Positions 49,001 through 57,319 of a DNA stretch of 64,000 nucleotides are shown here, piece by piece. The DNA comes from Plectrocnemia conspersa. Lineage: Eukaryota; Arthropoda; Insecta; Trichoptera; Polycentropodidae. The stretch lies in contig VTFK01000008.1 of the NCBI GenBank assembly GCA_009617715.1, forward strand, positions 620,001 to 684,000. Direction: 5' to 3'. A model generated the notes under the pieces. The model had not been told where the DNA came from. It saw only the letters and a program-made list of their open reading frames with translations, and made no database searches. The stretch's first letter is position 1; every line of letters starts with the position of its first letter. The position numbers and the translations under genes are program-made.

Positions 49001-52000
49001 ACACAATTAAAAGTTAAAGGCCAAGTTTGCGGATTAGAACCGGCGTTTAATGGAAGCGTTTAAGTTGACCTAATATAATTTGTCTGCTCTGGGTTTTGCG
49101 ATTTGGCACAAATTTAATACGATGATATTTTTTATCATGCCTATGATTAGTATTAATAATTATTAAAAGTTTTAAATTATTTTTATTGAACTAAAAAATA
49201 TTTTTTCTCTGAATATATTATATAATAATTGTATACAGAACATTTTTTGTATTAACTTGGCTATGTGTCAAAAAATTTTTTGAACTGATGTTTACATACT
49301 TTATTTAATTCATGTGTGTTTTACGACTAGTATTAAATATTTATGTAAGGGACTGGTGAAGGCACTTATCCACGAAATGACTAGCAATAATATCCAACCG
49401 CGATAAAATCGCGCAAGTCATGCGGTAATAATGTCGTCAGACCACTTAAAAGCTGAAATATCGATTTTACAATAATAATTATCTCCAAGTATAAACAACG
49501 GTATTGTACTCGAAGATTTCAAACGATGAAGGGTTGATGATTTGGGCAGAAAAGGGGTGGAAAAAATGAAAGCTTACCAAGTGGCGCGCGCTTTTTCTAG
49601 GCATGCCTGCCTAGGTTCGGTTTCGTCTCATAAATATTATGTACCCGTTACAAGTTTACGATGATAAATGAAGCCTCAGGCCAGAAATAAAATGCAGCCC
49701 GGTGCAAAGCGGAAGACGGGGAAAAGTCTAGTGGAAGTAATGTAGCTATAGGAGAATTTATGGTGGTGCCATGTTTGAATAAATTTGTACGGCCGAGCCT
49801 CGTAAATCGTTCAACTGTTGCGTCTAATTGTGAGGGGTTTGATTTTAACCCTCGGTTGATTGGACTGAAGTTTAATGTGAAATGGACTACTGGAAGTAAT
49901 GGAAAAATATAGTCAATCCGAACCACTAACCAAACAAACAAATGTTTGTCTATTCTGAAAAAAATATTCAGTGTTAATTTTAAATGGAAAAAAAACAGGT
50001 GCAAACTGAGCAAAATAATATATATATATATAGCTTAACGTCACACGTAGTCATGAAAAATATTAAAAATTAAAGCAAAAAAACTATAAATGGCAAGCAA
50101 AAAAAATGACACTCTGATAGAAAAACATACTATTTTTGTAAGAAAATCTAGGCACATTTTTATCTAAGAACTTTGTACTGAAATTGTATAATGATACTTT
50201 TAAGCTCATAACTCAGTTTTTAATAAACAAAATATAGAACCTAAATTATATGATATTATCAATAACGAACAAATTATGTTATTTTATGGCAAAAGGTCGA
50301 AATAGTTAAACAATGTAATGCCTGCACTTTCTGGAAGTTGTCCGAACCGAAGTTACAACTGAAGTCGGCCGAGACCTACGACTTCGAGTAAGCGACCACA
50401 CTGCCCCAAATTTCATATGCTGTCCGGACAGCGGCCATGAATGACGTTCGGACGGCGGTTTCTGTCACGTACAGCTGGCATATTTGCGCGCGATCGAAAA
50501 ATGTGCCAAATAATCGTAATTTTTAAATTGTCATATTATTAAAATTACGCTACTGATAATTAAAAAAGTTTGTGTGGGCAATCATCAATACAATATCAGT
50601 GAAAACTTTTCGGTCTTAAATATTTAATTTACGCAAAATCTTTGTCGGCTTTTGCAAAATTCCATAAGGCCTAAAAATGATACTTCAGAATACGAACACT
50701 ACATCGTGACTTTCCTAGAATCGCCATCGATTCTAAATAATAATCCGTTATGGTGTGACATTTATATAAACCGATCTAGGAAAATACATAAGAATATTCG
50801 AAACGTTTTTTTTTAACAAAATCAAGTACCATTAATTATTTTTTAATTATTTAATTTTATATGAAAAAAATATAATAAAGATATCTGTTAGAAGAATATA
50901 CTATCAAAAAAATGGCAACTATCTAGGAAGAAAGGGACTATCATCGCAAGTTCCTTAAAAATCACTAAGATGTCTAAGAGCTGGTTGTTGAAATGTCTGC
51001 AAGTGAAGGAATATTAAAGCTAAAAAATATTTTAAGTAGTATGGTTAAAAATTTATGACTTAGAAGTTGTACAGTGCTATAAAAATAAATGGTTTAAATG
51101 AGTCTGATACTGTCGAGAATAAAAATTGAATTAAAGTTATGCAAAATCTGACAAATTCCAATACATTTTAACTAAATATGGTTTAAACAAATATTTTTTT
51201 GAGTCACCTAGTATGGTTTATGTGCGAGAACGAGTGGATATATTGCCGATTACGTCGTATATACGATCAAACATGAGAGATTTATGGTCTGAGGTTACGA
51301 GTCCACGCGAAAGTTACTTGTTTTGTCAGTGTTTTTATATCGCAGAACACAATTTCGTCACTTTTTTCTTTCAAAATGAATCTTATTATCTATGTGTAAT
51401 TTATAACAGTAATGCCTATAATAACTATTACCCAATAAAACACTTTGTTATAGCCGAAATTTCATAAATTATTCATAATTATGGCTAAATATTGTGAAGC
51501 TGCGGACTTATAAAAAAATAAAAAGTAAAAGCCCTCTCATCGAACTCAAGCAAAAACATTACGAACTTTTCTGTTTAACTAATTTTACCAGCTTTTAATA
51601 TTTTGTAATCGAAATGTTCATATATCAAAATATTTTATATCATTATTTTACATAAAAAAATAAAATGGTTGGTATCTTAAATTGAGAAGAATTACACTGG
51701 CACAAAACGCAATTTACGAGATAGAAAACGTCACCATTTTAAGACACCGTTTAAGCGCTGTCATGCAAGGCGTCACTTAACAACCCAGACGGGGTCGTCA
51801 GTCATACGACATCATCATTCAAACACCCCGCACCACCACCTCATAAAAACTTGTCCTTTTAATACCATTATGCACAATGATCGAGTAAACTTTTTTTCAT
51901 ATTGCACCCCAGTCATCCATCACCGCGGGTGCTTGATCCCTAGATGTGTCTAATAAAGTGTCACTATACCTTTGTGGGGATTTGGTTGATGGAATTTCTC

Positions 52001-55000
52001 TTACCGTGGTTCTTGGGGTTGGGCTCTCGCTGGGGTGGAATAGGTGGTCCAGCGGTGCAGGTGGATAGTTGAGAGCCCAACTTTCTCCCGTCGTTCGGTA
52101 AGTTTCCTGCCCTGAAGACAGCAGAAGCTAGGAATGGAGCTAATAATAATCCAGCTATGCATAGAGCTATTAATCCTCCGCAAACTTCCAAAGGAGGGTC
52201 CACGATGCCTACGCCATTGGGTCCGCGCCACTCTAACATCCAGTAACCTGTAAAATAAAAACGAGAATAATTAGTAATGTAATAATTTGTTTTTTTTTAA
52301 TGATAAGCAATTATTAAAATTAGGTTCTTCCTGTTATCCATTTCCATATTTAATTTAGAAAAAAACTACCTGCATTTAAAGTAAGAAGAAGTGACGTCTA
52401 GTAAAGAAATGTTATTTGTTGTCACTATGGTTTCTTTTCTAGAAAAAATCCAATCGATAAAATATTTCGAGAATTCTCATATTTTTTGTTTAAAAAATTA
52501 ATATAAATTCAGAGCAGGTAGTTGAAAAAGGGACAGAGATTTCTGATTAACAATATATTGTAAGTTTTACGGCTGATTCTAAGAATTATGATTAGTGAAC
52601 ATTTCGTTTCAATTTCTATGAAGATTTTTATCCAAGGATTAATAGCTTAAGAATGATTAGATTATTGTCTTTGGAAAGGATTTGCTTGTAAATATTTTAA
52701 GATATCTTGAAAATAATAATAATTAATTAATAATGTAATGATTATGTATGGTTTAATACATGTTTTACTACGCGTTCTTATATATTATATATTTAAATTA
52801 ACTATAATTTAATTTACATGCATGTTTTGAATGTCATCAGTAAAAATACACAAATATATTTAGTTGTACTACTTTTACTAAATAATATGTTCTCCAACTT
52901 TTTCTACAATTTTTCTCCACATATTTATCAATTTTATCGTATCTGATTTGAATAACAATGTAGTTATGGAGGCAATCAATACAGATAGTTGTTAATTATG
53001 TTTACATCATTGAAACGCATTGGGCCAAACCTGTCATGTTGCAGTGAAAGATTTACAATAAATAAATGTAATAGAATAATATATAGTATACAAAGATTAG
53101 ATGTAACATATAATTGAAGCAAAAAATATCATTTAATATTATGACTTTTTATTTGATAGATCACAACAGGAAAGAGAAAAACGTTACACATATGGGTTAG
53201 TGTGGAAAACATTCATAAAGTGATGTGGGTCAAACGCTTTATACATCAAATGTATAATACATTTATACACGTGGAGAGCCATAGCGGAAATTGCATCTCT
53301 TTCCTTTTGTTCCTTTTCGGAAAAGCATTAGAGAGCAACGTTTTGTGTAAACTTCACCTAGGAGACACGCTCTCTTCGCTTTCGAAAAAAGAAGTTAAAT
53401 TAATTCAGCGACACAAAACAAACAACAATGGCGTCTTGCGACACCATCTGTCGTAGGCCAACAATGAGAAAACTCATTCCGTGCCCAGGAAAATTAACTA
53501 AATTATTTTCCCGGGTGACACTTCTAAACTCAAAGGGGGGTAAGGTACGTAAGTAGCAAAGGGGGACAAAAAGGGATCCGTGCACTTTGACCCTAGTTTA
53601 TTCCGTCACTCTTCTTCTTGTTTTTTTTTACAAAATTCATAAATTTTATGACGTGGAAAAATGGGCGCTGATGTATCTTCTGATGTCGCGGACCCGATGT
53701 AAAAATTGGGGGTGTTACAAAAGGAAAAGTTGTAAAACAACGCTACTTGGATTTTCTTGGTTTTATGTACTTTCTGTTGGAGGGGTTGAAGGGGGTTGGT
53801 TTGATTGCGTCTTTTCGGATGTTTGTACGGCGGGGGTTTACTTTTGTTTTGCTCGAACCGAACAACGCGCTTTATTAACGTTTAATTAGACTTTTATTTA
53901 TTAAATATTATACAAACGGATTGGAGAATGGAATAAAAATATTCCGTTGCAGCACAATAGGCGTGTACCCAATGCCTTATAACGTGTTTCACACAATTAG
54001 ACTGAAGTCAGTGAAATATATTTTAATAATTATAAACAATGATTATTGCTCATATACAAAATATATTGGTTATTAATTAAATGTTTATTGTGATTTTTAA
54101 GACTACTTAAGCTTCTGTTTTTAAAAAATAATCAGTAATAAAATGTACAGCAACAGTATTAATACAAGGTTTAGCAAACTAATGATTATATTAAATTTCA
54201 GGAATAAGTAAAAATATATAGAATTCTATGTTTCAAACCTACATTTAAAAACAAGCAAAAAAAATTGACAAAAGGTAATTTTGACGTATTACTGTTTATT
54301 TATCGTACATTACTGAAAACTTCAGCAACAGTAATAATGATAAATAATAAGTATATATTAAACATTCCTTTAACACACAGCTACATATAAAATAGTATAT
54401 TTTTATTCTTTCTGTGAGAAAATAAAGCGTGATTTGTATTTATTCGCAGTTTTTGAATCAAACATAAAATTTTGCTTGAAAACTGCAATCCTATATTTAC
54501 AAAATATTAATTCAAAGTAAAAATTGTTCTGCGGTGTAAACTGGTCTTAATGAAAGTATTAAAGCGCATTAATATTAGTTTTTGTTATGTTAAATAATAT
54601 TATTTATGAAAAAATATTCGTAAAATCTATCAAGTTTTTTTATGATATTTTAATTGATAAATTTAACGACTGGGGATCTGCGTAGCTGATACTGAATCCA
54701 AATATTAACGGAATACTTTAGAGGAAACATGTACTTACAAAAAAATATGTGTATAGTCCCTATTGAAACACGATAGTTGATCTTGGATAACAGAGAAGAG
54801 TTAAAGGAAAAAATCCCAGATGAGTTATACATATTAATTACAGTTGAAAAAATCTTTCCTAGAATCTCATAATTAACTAACCTACTAAAAAATTATACTA
54901 TCACTAATTTAAAACATCGAAAACTAAATGGCCTTAAAGAATATTTCCAAAACATTGCTACCTATTTATTATATATAAATCTATAGAAGAGCATGGATGA

Positions 55001-57121
55001 TTATATATTTTTTTGAGGACATGTTTTGTCTTTATTTTATGCAAGAGATAGAAAAATATTGCAAAAATAATAGTCATTTATTATTTTATTGTTGATTGAG
55101 TACAATAAAAGCATATAAATAATGTTCTTTATTCCGAAAACAACTAAAGTGTAATATATACATTAAAGAAGAATACATGTGGATAAAATTTAGACAGGCA
55201 GCAGTAATTTATAAACATAGTGTTTCTTCTCGAGAATTTCTCGAATAAAGTGCCAAATCGAGAATTATTTCTCGAGAATATTCAGTCTTTTTTTGTTTAA
55301 AATTAAATTTGTATGAATATTTTTTAATGTTTTACAACTTCTGCATAAGAAAGGGTGGGTCCGTGCAAGATGATTAAAAATATGCATGTTATTTTGAAAG
55401 CCTTTAATAGAGGTCGGAAGTATTTGATTGGCAAAAAACTATTTACGATTTTATCAACTATGATTTAACGGCCTTTTCTTTACTTTGGTAATTTAACCCT
55501 TTAAGTGATAAGTGCGGATAAATTAGAATCATTGTTTATAGCTTCATTCGGATTTATTCCACGCTCAATAAAAAAATATATTTATTTAAGTGTTGAATTA
55601 ACTTTCTAAATATAACTCCATAAAAAGTAACGTAATTGGTCAATTATACAGTGAAGATTAAATCCTCAATGGGAAAATAGATGCAGTATAGAATGAATAA
55701 AATACATGTAAAAAAATAGTAATTAAATCTTTAAATTTATTTTTTACTGTATAATTGAGATGACTTTTTATGAACATTAATTCAGCACTTAAAAGGTTAA
55801 GAACTAAATTAACAATCAGATAAAAAGAAACTATTTTGCGTGAGAATCAGCAGATTGCAAAAATGTACGGTGGCTTTCAACATAGTTACGCCATAAAATT
55901 TGTACATCGGCGAACTTAAATCGTGTTTTTTTCAATAATTCAGAGAGGTATTTTAAATTTATCTAAAAATTTAAAATAGCAGCAGTTGTTATGGACAATT
56001 TTATCTACGATTCAGGTATAAAGACAGGAGTCCAAAGTAGAACGATTGGTTATGTTCCTTTGATTATTAGCGTCCATTATAATAAATTATCTATAGAAGT
56101 TTTTTCTCTTTAACGATTATCTCCTTTCATTATTAATATAAAGATAGATATTACATATATGTTTTTATAATTAAAATTTCTCAAGATTTCGGAGAAAATT
56201 GATAAATAAAAAACATCAAGAAACCTGAATGCTTAGATGAACAGAACGTATGATATTTATAAAGCTGTTACAAATATTTGTAGTGCCTGAAATAACATTT
56301 TAATATCTACTACGATATATTATATATCATATAAAACAAGCTCACTTTATATTTGATTGAAAATTGTATGCAAACTGATGATTAATTAACTAGATATATA
56401 TCTGGAAGTGGAGGATTTTTTTTAATATAAATTAAAACGAAGTTATAATGGACTTGAGCCGAGAAAAAATTTTCATTTTTTCAGAGAAAAAATAACCATA
56501 AAAATTAACTAAACAGATCTGAATATTTTAATATGATCAAGATTATGCTTTTGCATGCTATACATTATTTATAAAAAATAAAAAAGAGCTACAAGAAATA
56601 TACTAAAAAACCCATATAGTATCATACAAATTACATTTTAGTTTTTACTTAAATGTATATATATATATGTTTATATTAAGTGATTTATTTTACGCTTTTG
56701 TTCCCAAATTGTTGAATTCAGGTTTTAAATGACTTACACAAAAACCATTGAAATAAATTTATTTCGTAATTCGAAGATTTACTGTTCTTTAAACTCTGTT
56801 ATTTTATATTTTATAAAGTAATATATATAAAAACATACCCAAAAATTTTCTCATTCCCTGCATGATGATGTAGATCTGTGCTATCGTTGCCAACATTCCA
56901 TACCACAGCGACCATAATGAATTGAGATGTCTTCTTCCGCAGCAACCTCCGGTCTTATTCTTCCCTCTGCTGCTTCCTGTCTGTGTGGATACGGCCACAA
57001 GGGGTTGCTTCTGACCCGCCCCCTGCGTCACTGTCGTGGCCTTCTTGAGCATTTTCTCTTGAGACGTGTTCAACAAGTCGTTGTTATTGTCATAAGTCAT
57101 TAGACTTCCCGTCAGAGACAT
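21054..57121 (-). CDS. tinc: tincar-like eight-pass membrane protein (nine coding exons, ~36 kb)
   Basis: Coding exons joined by phase: 57121-56839, 52247-52005, 48949-48818, 25981-25601, 25335-24966, 24892-24197, 22731-22602, 22460-22266, 22028-21054; total 3405 nt, 1134 residues plus stop. Hydrophobic segments lie at about residues 68-90, 117-139, 188-207, 360-378, 385-405, 440-465, 497-517 and 528-552, eight in all, followed by a cytoplasmic tail of about 580 residues rich in S, P and acidic residues. A Thr/Pro/Lys-rich loop of about 125 residues lies between segments 3 and 4. Drosophila Tincar is described as an eight-pass membrane protein of cardioblasts and other tissues, of about 1500 residues. 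The assignment rests on topology and on remembered motifs such as NSLWSLWYG, LPKVMMEARLIEGGFLP and WRTDLDFL. All internal phases agree, so the gene appears intact. Intron 3 is about 22.8 kb and full of transposons. Confidence 0.75.
22266..22460 (-). CDS. tinc: tincar-like exon 8
   Basis: 65 codons, phase 0 at both ends. Reads LLACVRDDSVTYACTNRDL, then a Pro-rich stretch (TPEALPDPPTEP), and ends SECQ|GTTAGG. Confidence 0.75.
22602..22731 (-). CDS. tinc: tincar-like exon 7
   Basis: Phase-consistent 130-nt exon too short to stand out alone. Reads RNKERGASLRIGEGDDGDYA then TLKELPLGSAIMLDPGDDTS, with acceptor CTTTAG and donor AAA|GTACGT. Confidence 0.75.
24197..24892 (-). CDS. tinc: tincar-like exon 6
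   Basis: Follows a 73-nt intron. Encodes FNAFLHNEREKK, helices 7 and 8 (HCAALCVLLAIAVCCAPLL; ISTIFHLFLWVLVWLFLTL), then KQKWVFKVRV and the start of the cytoplasmic tail with an acidic run (GGSDDDGEEQ). Confidence 0.85.
24966..25335 (-). CDS. tinc: tincar-like exon 5
   Basis: Encodes ESNGWNGPVSLEFL and membrane helices 4-6 (YGVALIVYAVRYPAVFWG; CFGLIFSFQLLVNGIQSLIS; LVTVALYILSEILVLSSSLV). Donor AAA|GTAAGT, phase 2. Confidence 0.85.
25601..25981 (-). CDS. tinc: tincar-like exon 4
   Basis: After a 22.8-kb intron, reads ETVWRTDLDFLVINKDRIVI then a Thr-, Pro- and Lys-rich extracellular-type loop with several N-x-T/S sites (NNAS, NTTS, NTTK, NVTK). Ends EPWDPTG at a perfect GTAAGT donor. Confidence 0.8.
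26000..26600. other. Start of tincar-like intron 3, nothing recognised
   Basis: Intronic AT-rich DNA between exon 4 and the first transposon-like pieces. Confidence 0.5.
26610..27320 (-). mobile_element. hAT-like non-autonomous element pieces
   Basis: On the minus strand, TAGGTATTGCAATAATACCGG (27319-27299, first 20 bases) and TAGGGATTGCAATAATACCGG (27173-27153) are near-identical direct repeats, each followed by another ...TACCGG/ATACCGG unit. 'TAGGxATTGCAA' termini with internal ACCGGTATT pairs resemble ends of insect hAT elements. A further GGGATGGCTGG palindromic tract occurs at 26625-26660. No transposase was seen. Confidence 0.35.
27540..28110. mobile_element. pogo/Tigger-like non-autonomous element
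   Basis: A cluster of [AG]TAACGAA motifs lies at about 27565, 27580, 27597, 27647, 27668 and 27958, and a GAGTTATACGAACG end lies at about 28086-28103. Dense ATAACGAA repeats near the ends are characteristic of pogo/Tigger-type elements. The 82-codon minus-strand frame inside (27777-27529) has no recognisable transposase motif. Confidence 0.4.
28200..29260. other. Intron 3 segment of higher GC, unassigned
   Basis: Two GC-richer stretches (about 28290-28540 and 28780-29230) stand out from the AT-rich intron. The second has repeated ACGTTACGT/CGTTAACG-type words and a GTGTACACGTACAC near-palindrome at about 28880. No coding logic was found. They may be old repeat insertions or conserved noncoding DNA. 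Confidence 0.3.
29260..30750. other. Intron 3, no feature
   Basis: Overlapping short frames on both strands at 29838-30089 are in moderately GC-rich DNA and have no recognisable product. Confidence 0.4.
30755..30847 (-). pseudogene. LINE 3' remnant, left of LTR insertion
   Basis: AATATTATAATTTATTTCTA, then GTGTTTCTTTATTC, then GAAACCCGCCACATTTTT. This aligns with 34900-34970, the 3' UTR and last codons of the LINE on the minus strand. The match stops where the LTR-like element begins. Confidence 0.5.
30848..31526 (+). mobile_element. Solo-LTR-like element, copy A
   Basis: About 679 bp from TGTGGATTGTCC to CCTACA, aligning with copies at 44419-45161 and 47022-47680. Shared landmarks: GCGACCACACA near the start, ATTCATTACATTGAG, a GCGATTGGC tract, GGATATAAACCCGGACTCCG (TATA-like plus start region), and a terminal CGAGGTCAACCACCC. 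The TG..CA ends, TATA-like box and A/T-rich signal before the end fit a solo LTR; internal genes are absent. Frames on both strands here (30960-31346 plus, 30941-31405 minus) are not genes. No target duplication could be verified. Confidence 0.5.
31560..31880 (-). pseudogene. LINE remnant, right of LTR insertion
   Basis: AAAATATTCTGGTAACATA, then TTGTTGCACAATAATTGAAG and GGGGCAAAATACTATTATAT. This aligns with 35130-35410 in the reverse-transcriptase gene of the LINE at 34781-36730, with indels. With 30755-30847 it forms one decayed LINE copy split by LTR copy A, missing about 100 bp at the junction. Confidence 0.5.
31900..34770. other. Intron 3, no feature recognised
   Basis: Mostly AT-rich. 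Frames at 33201-33585 and 34124-34485 overlap on opposite strands and lack domains. Confidence 0.4.
34781..36730 (-). mobile_element. 5'-truncated LINE with reverse transcriptase (jockey/CR1 group)
   Basis: A minus-strand reverse transcriptase broken into pieces. 36690-36112 gives MWKSIKQLINP, then KFKKGTSTDKLD and IATIAPIPKIKN. 36130-35870 in another frame gives FREKHSTETALQVVINDWLL and FLDFKRAFETIDRK (first catalytic Asp), then a stop. 35840-34905 gives SYGVPQGSKLGPLLFVLYIN, the active site FVDDT (FADDT in most relatives), KYLGVIVDTKLNF, and ends with LRTYRNKL. The first ORF, endonuclease and the N-terminal reverse transcriptase are missing. The 3' end has a perfect hairpin, TTAGCT-TAAT-AGCTAA (34803-34818), next to a (TAAA)n-type tail at 34781-34804. 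It lies in the sense direction within tincar intron 3. Confidence 0.8.
36731..37650. other. Intron 3, no feature
   Basis: AT-rich, no coding frame or repeat recognised. Confidence 0.4.
37661..37733 (+). repeat. tRNA-derived SINE head or tRNA pseudogene
   Basis: AAGCGTAGTCTGTAACGTA resembles a tRNA A-box/D-arm. TCAGA-CTAGTAAC-TCTGA is an anticodon-like stem with an 8-nt loop, one base too many. GCGGGTTCGAGCTCC is B-box-like. An A-run follows at about 37734. The acceptor stem does not close. It fits a tRNA-Thr-like SINE head rather than a working gene. Confidence 0.45.
37889..38087 (+). repeat. Gypsy 5' LTR
   Basis: 199 bp, TG...CA ended, no obvious TATA box. Followed directly by AATCAGAAGTGGGATCAGG, which probably holds the primer-binding region, although a standard TGG start immediately at the LTR edge is not present. 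Confidence 0.9.
38200..38634 (+). pseudogene. Gypsy 5' coding frame with degenerate repeats
   Basis: Opens with AAGATGGCGG (good initiation context), reading MAANNESGSGSVGG, then runs through the repeat array. Odd-length repeat units make the peptide alternate between ARGIRPERVGG and REASGLNASEG types. It is probably the N-terminal part of gag, or a leader, interrupted by indels, because the clear gag frame starts only at 38779. Confidence 0.4.
38281..38720 (+). repeat. Two tandem repeat arrays in the Gypsy leader
   Basis: Array 1 (38281-38442): five units of 32-34 bp built on GCGCGAGGCATCCGGCC then GAACGCGTCGGA, differing mainly by the length of a G-run (3, 4 or 5). Array 2 (38450-38720): about 4.5 units of 58-60 bp built on GCGCTGGGGCCACCCGGAG then AACCATCCGG, more diverged. 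Confidence 0.75.
38779..39360 (+). pseudogene. Gypsy gag remnant
   Basis: 38779-39213 reads MEMDVEEESHGESDSSY, a basic segment (RRTSRHRSPKRVVRPES), then EPFDPQCPYISS, ADSWLTDYN and MRGSAQRWYNRLQR, the pattern of a retrotransposon Gag capsid. A frameshift near 39200 moves the continuation (LTWEEWKVRLQRAFELREE) to another frame, and another near 39317 leads to ETMTEYYDDKLA and a stop at 39360. No zinc knuckle was recognised. Confidence 0.65.
39900..41980 (+). pseudogene. Gypsy pol remnant: protease, reverse transcriptase, RNase H
   Basis: In changing plus frames: protease VNVYIDTGCQH (39915-39950); reverse transcriptase with RLCR-type finger motif near 40870, DMGTGYHQVPMHPGS (about 40985-41030), QYEYLRVLFGF, PAVFQRIVNS and YMDDLL (41164-41181), then YLGHEISGEGIR (about 41297); RNase H with TDAS (41600) and EYRPGEKMRHVDALSR (about 41899-41946). 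Catalytic residues can be seen, but the frame is interrupted repeatedly, for example at about 41090, so no product is possible. Confidence 0.75.
42602..43291 (+). CDS. Gypsy integrase C-terminal part (intact stretch)
   Basis: The longest clean frame of the element, 229 codons. After an out-of-frame beginning it reads PNRTIIEAITATASAEARWD, which carries the catalytic Glu helix region, and DEQLPEIVWGINHTINSSTR with FSPADLMFSYQSGR. It ends with a C-terminal DNA-binding module (KYKPGELVLWRQ, ANKFDGPYKIFKVLGNDRYQ). The N-terminal zinc finger and the first catalytic Asp region (42080-42600) lie upstream in broken frames. This is a fragment of pol, not a host gene. Confidence 0.7.
   Translation: MQEKEVTCHECCSDLRGPMVRWRPNRTIIEAITATASAEARWDEQLPEIVWGINHTINSSTRFSPADLMFSYQSGRLAGLSAGDTTAEAGRERLQSNRLKAAETLRSTAASMKARYDKRRKAATKYKPGELVLWRQAATAPGEKGINRKVANKFDGPYKIFKVLGNDRYQIVALKGVRGYKRFKATVAVDALRRYQSGAFHTGDSSGGDSIDSEINRSGRQDLIDLLES
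43401..43599 (+). repeat. Gypsy 3' LTR
   Basis: 199 bp, matching the 5' LTR base for base by eye, followed by ATAT. The upstream region lacks a long purine run, so the polypurine tract is unclear (GAGAAGTGGGAG at about 43338 is the nearest). Confidence 0.9.
43620..44400. other. Intron 3 segment of moderate GC, unassigned
   Basis: Overlapping frames (43719-44024 plus, 43565-43846 minus) have no recognisable product. Confidence 0.35.
44419..45161 (+). mobile_element. Solo-LTR-like element, copy B
   Basis: About 743 bp, starting TGGAATCCCCTATAGCGACC and ending CAAACTAAACCA-like. Shares with copy C CACAATAGTGTAAAGGATGG, CAGTCACGGATAT, CGATTGGCTGGATGATCGCT, CATCATCC.TGCGCCAGCTT and ACTAGATT. A TGTAAATATTGTAATAAA signal near 45070 would suit LTR polyadenylation. 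Confidence 0.5.
45274..45332 (+). repeat. LINE 3'-tail module, copy 2
   Basis: CATCGTAAC (45274-45282) and GTAAGGGTG (45303-45311) flank the loop GTATTGGGCTAATCTGT; TTTTAATTTAATTTAAAT follows as in copy 1. The stem is weaker (two mismatches) and the (TAAA)n tail is reduced. Confidence 0.5.
45340..46990. other. Intron 3, no feature
   Basis: AT-rich intronic DNA with a mildly GC-richer patch at 45950-46150. Nothing recognised. Confidence 0.4.
47022..47680 (+). mobile_element. Solo-LTR-like element, copy C (5' truncated)
   Basis: Begins at the equivalent of about 44495 in copy B (AAAATGATCATTCAT), then GACAATAGTGTAAAGGATGG, TATTGGCTGGATTATCGCTG, GATACTTAAGCCTGTACTCC and CATCATCCCTGCGCCAGCTT, ending near CCCTTTAGGGTTAATAAACC. 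Clearly diverged from copy B, so insertions are of different age. Confidence 0.5.
47690..48817. other. End of intron 3, no feature
   Basis: Includes an unassigned GC-richer patch at about 48420-48560. Confidence 0.4.
48818..48949 (-). CDS. tinc: tincar-like exon 3
   Basis: Acceptor TTTTCAG at 48950. In phase with exon 2 it reads VLRSLWQHGGPTAPFLHLVM then AFLLLLPKVMMEARLIEGGF, giving membrane helix 3, and ends CAAG|GTAAGC. A second open frame over the same bases (RSKELMAARRPHSAIP...) is out of phase with both neighbours and lacks hydrophobic character. Confidence 0.75.
48950..52004. other. tincar-like intron 2
   Basis: About 3.05 kb. No element was recognised. GC-richer patches at about 49380-49640 and 50330-50500 are unassigned. 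The 121-codon minus frame at 49648-50013 has no recognisable domain and includes a (TA)n run nearby at about 50018. Confidence 0.4.
52005..52247 (-). CDS. tinc: tincar-like exon 2
   Basis: Acceptor TTTACAG at 52248. Reads GYWMLEWRGPNGVG, then membrane helix 2 (CGGLIALCIAGLLLAPFLAS), then a polar loop ending KNH. The donor CACG|GTAAGAG at 52005 was chosen over the weaker GTATAG at 51969 because only it keeps phase with exon 3. Confidence 0.75.
53008..53068 (+). repeat. LINE 3'-tail module, copy 3
   Basis: CATTGAAAC (53008-53016) pairs with GTTGCAGTG (53038-53046), 8 of 9 positions counting G-U, around the loop GCATTGGGCCAAACCTGTCAT; AATAAATAAATG follows. Several stem bases differ from copies 1 and 4 on both arms together. 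Confidence 0.55.
55227..55278. repeat. CTCGAGAA inverted repeat
   Basis: TTCTCGAGAATTTCTCGA (55227-55244) faces TCGAGAATTATTTCTCGAGA (55258-55277) across a 13-bp spacer. It forms a near-perfect hairpin and contains several TTCTCGAGAA words. Function unknown. Confidence 0.5.
56839..57121 (-). CDS. tinc: tincar-like exon 1
   Basis: Starts MSLTGSLMTYDNNN. A polar basic segment (SSRGKNKTGGCCGRRH) precedes the first membrane helix, SLWSLWYGMLATIAQIYIIM. Ends in phase 1 at G|GTATGT (56839/56838). The start at 57121 has an A-rich context (GGAAAAATGT). Confidence 0.75.
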
Positions 57122-57318
57122 TTTTCCATTTACGTTACAAACAAAATAGCAAGAAAATAATAAAAAATACAACAAAGACTAGACGTGAAATAAAAAATAA
57201 ATAATAAAATAATCGTTGCTTTGGTATGAACGCTTTGGTTATTCTGGTTCCATTGTAGGTTTTTTACATTTACCGATATTTGACATGTCTCTTGGTGTTT
57301 GAGAATGCAGTCGTTATC
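57122..57318 (-). promoter_or_regulatory. Probable 5'UTR of the tincar-like gene with a short uORF
   Basis: An acceptor (TTTATTGTTTCAG) ends at about 57319, suggesting a noncoding exon that runs into the coding start at 57121. It holds an upstream ATG at 57286 opening a 15-codon frame (MSNIGKCKKPTMEPE, stop 57239). A possible donor (TCG|GTAAATG) inside it leaves open a small extra coding exon. Confidence 0.4.
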
Positions 57319-57319
57319 T

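Larger units (their letters stand above)
52248..56838. other. tincar-like intron 1
   Basis: About 4.6 kb of AT-rich DNA. It contains LINE-tail copy 3 (53008-53068) and the CTCGAGAA hairpin (55227-55278). The short frames at 53202-53889 lack domains. Confidence 0.5.

Noticed and set aside
49648..50013. 121-aa minus frame in tincar intron 2
   Set aside because: No recognisable motif; borders an A-rich and TA-repeat stretch; likely chance.
51964..52004. Extension of tincar exon 2 to the donor at 51969
   Set aside because: It would end in phase 0, which does not fit exon 3; the stronger GTAAGAG donor at 52004 does.
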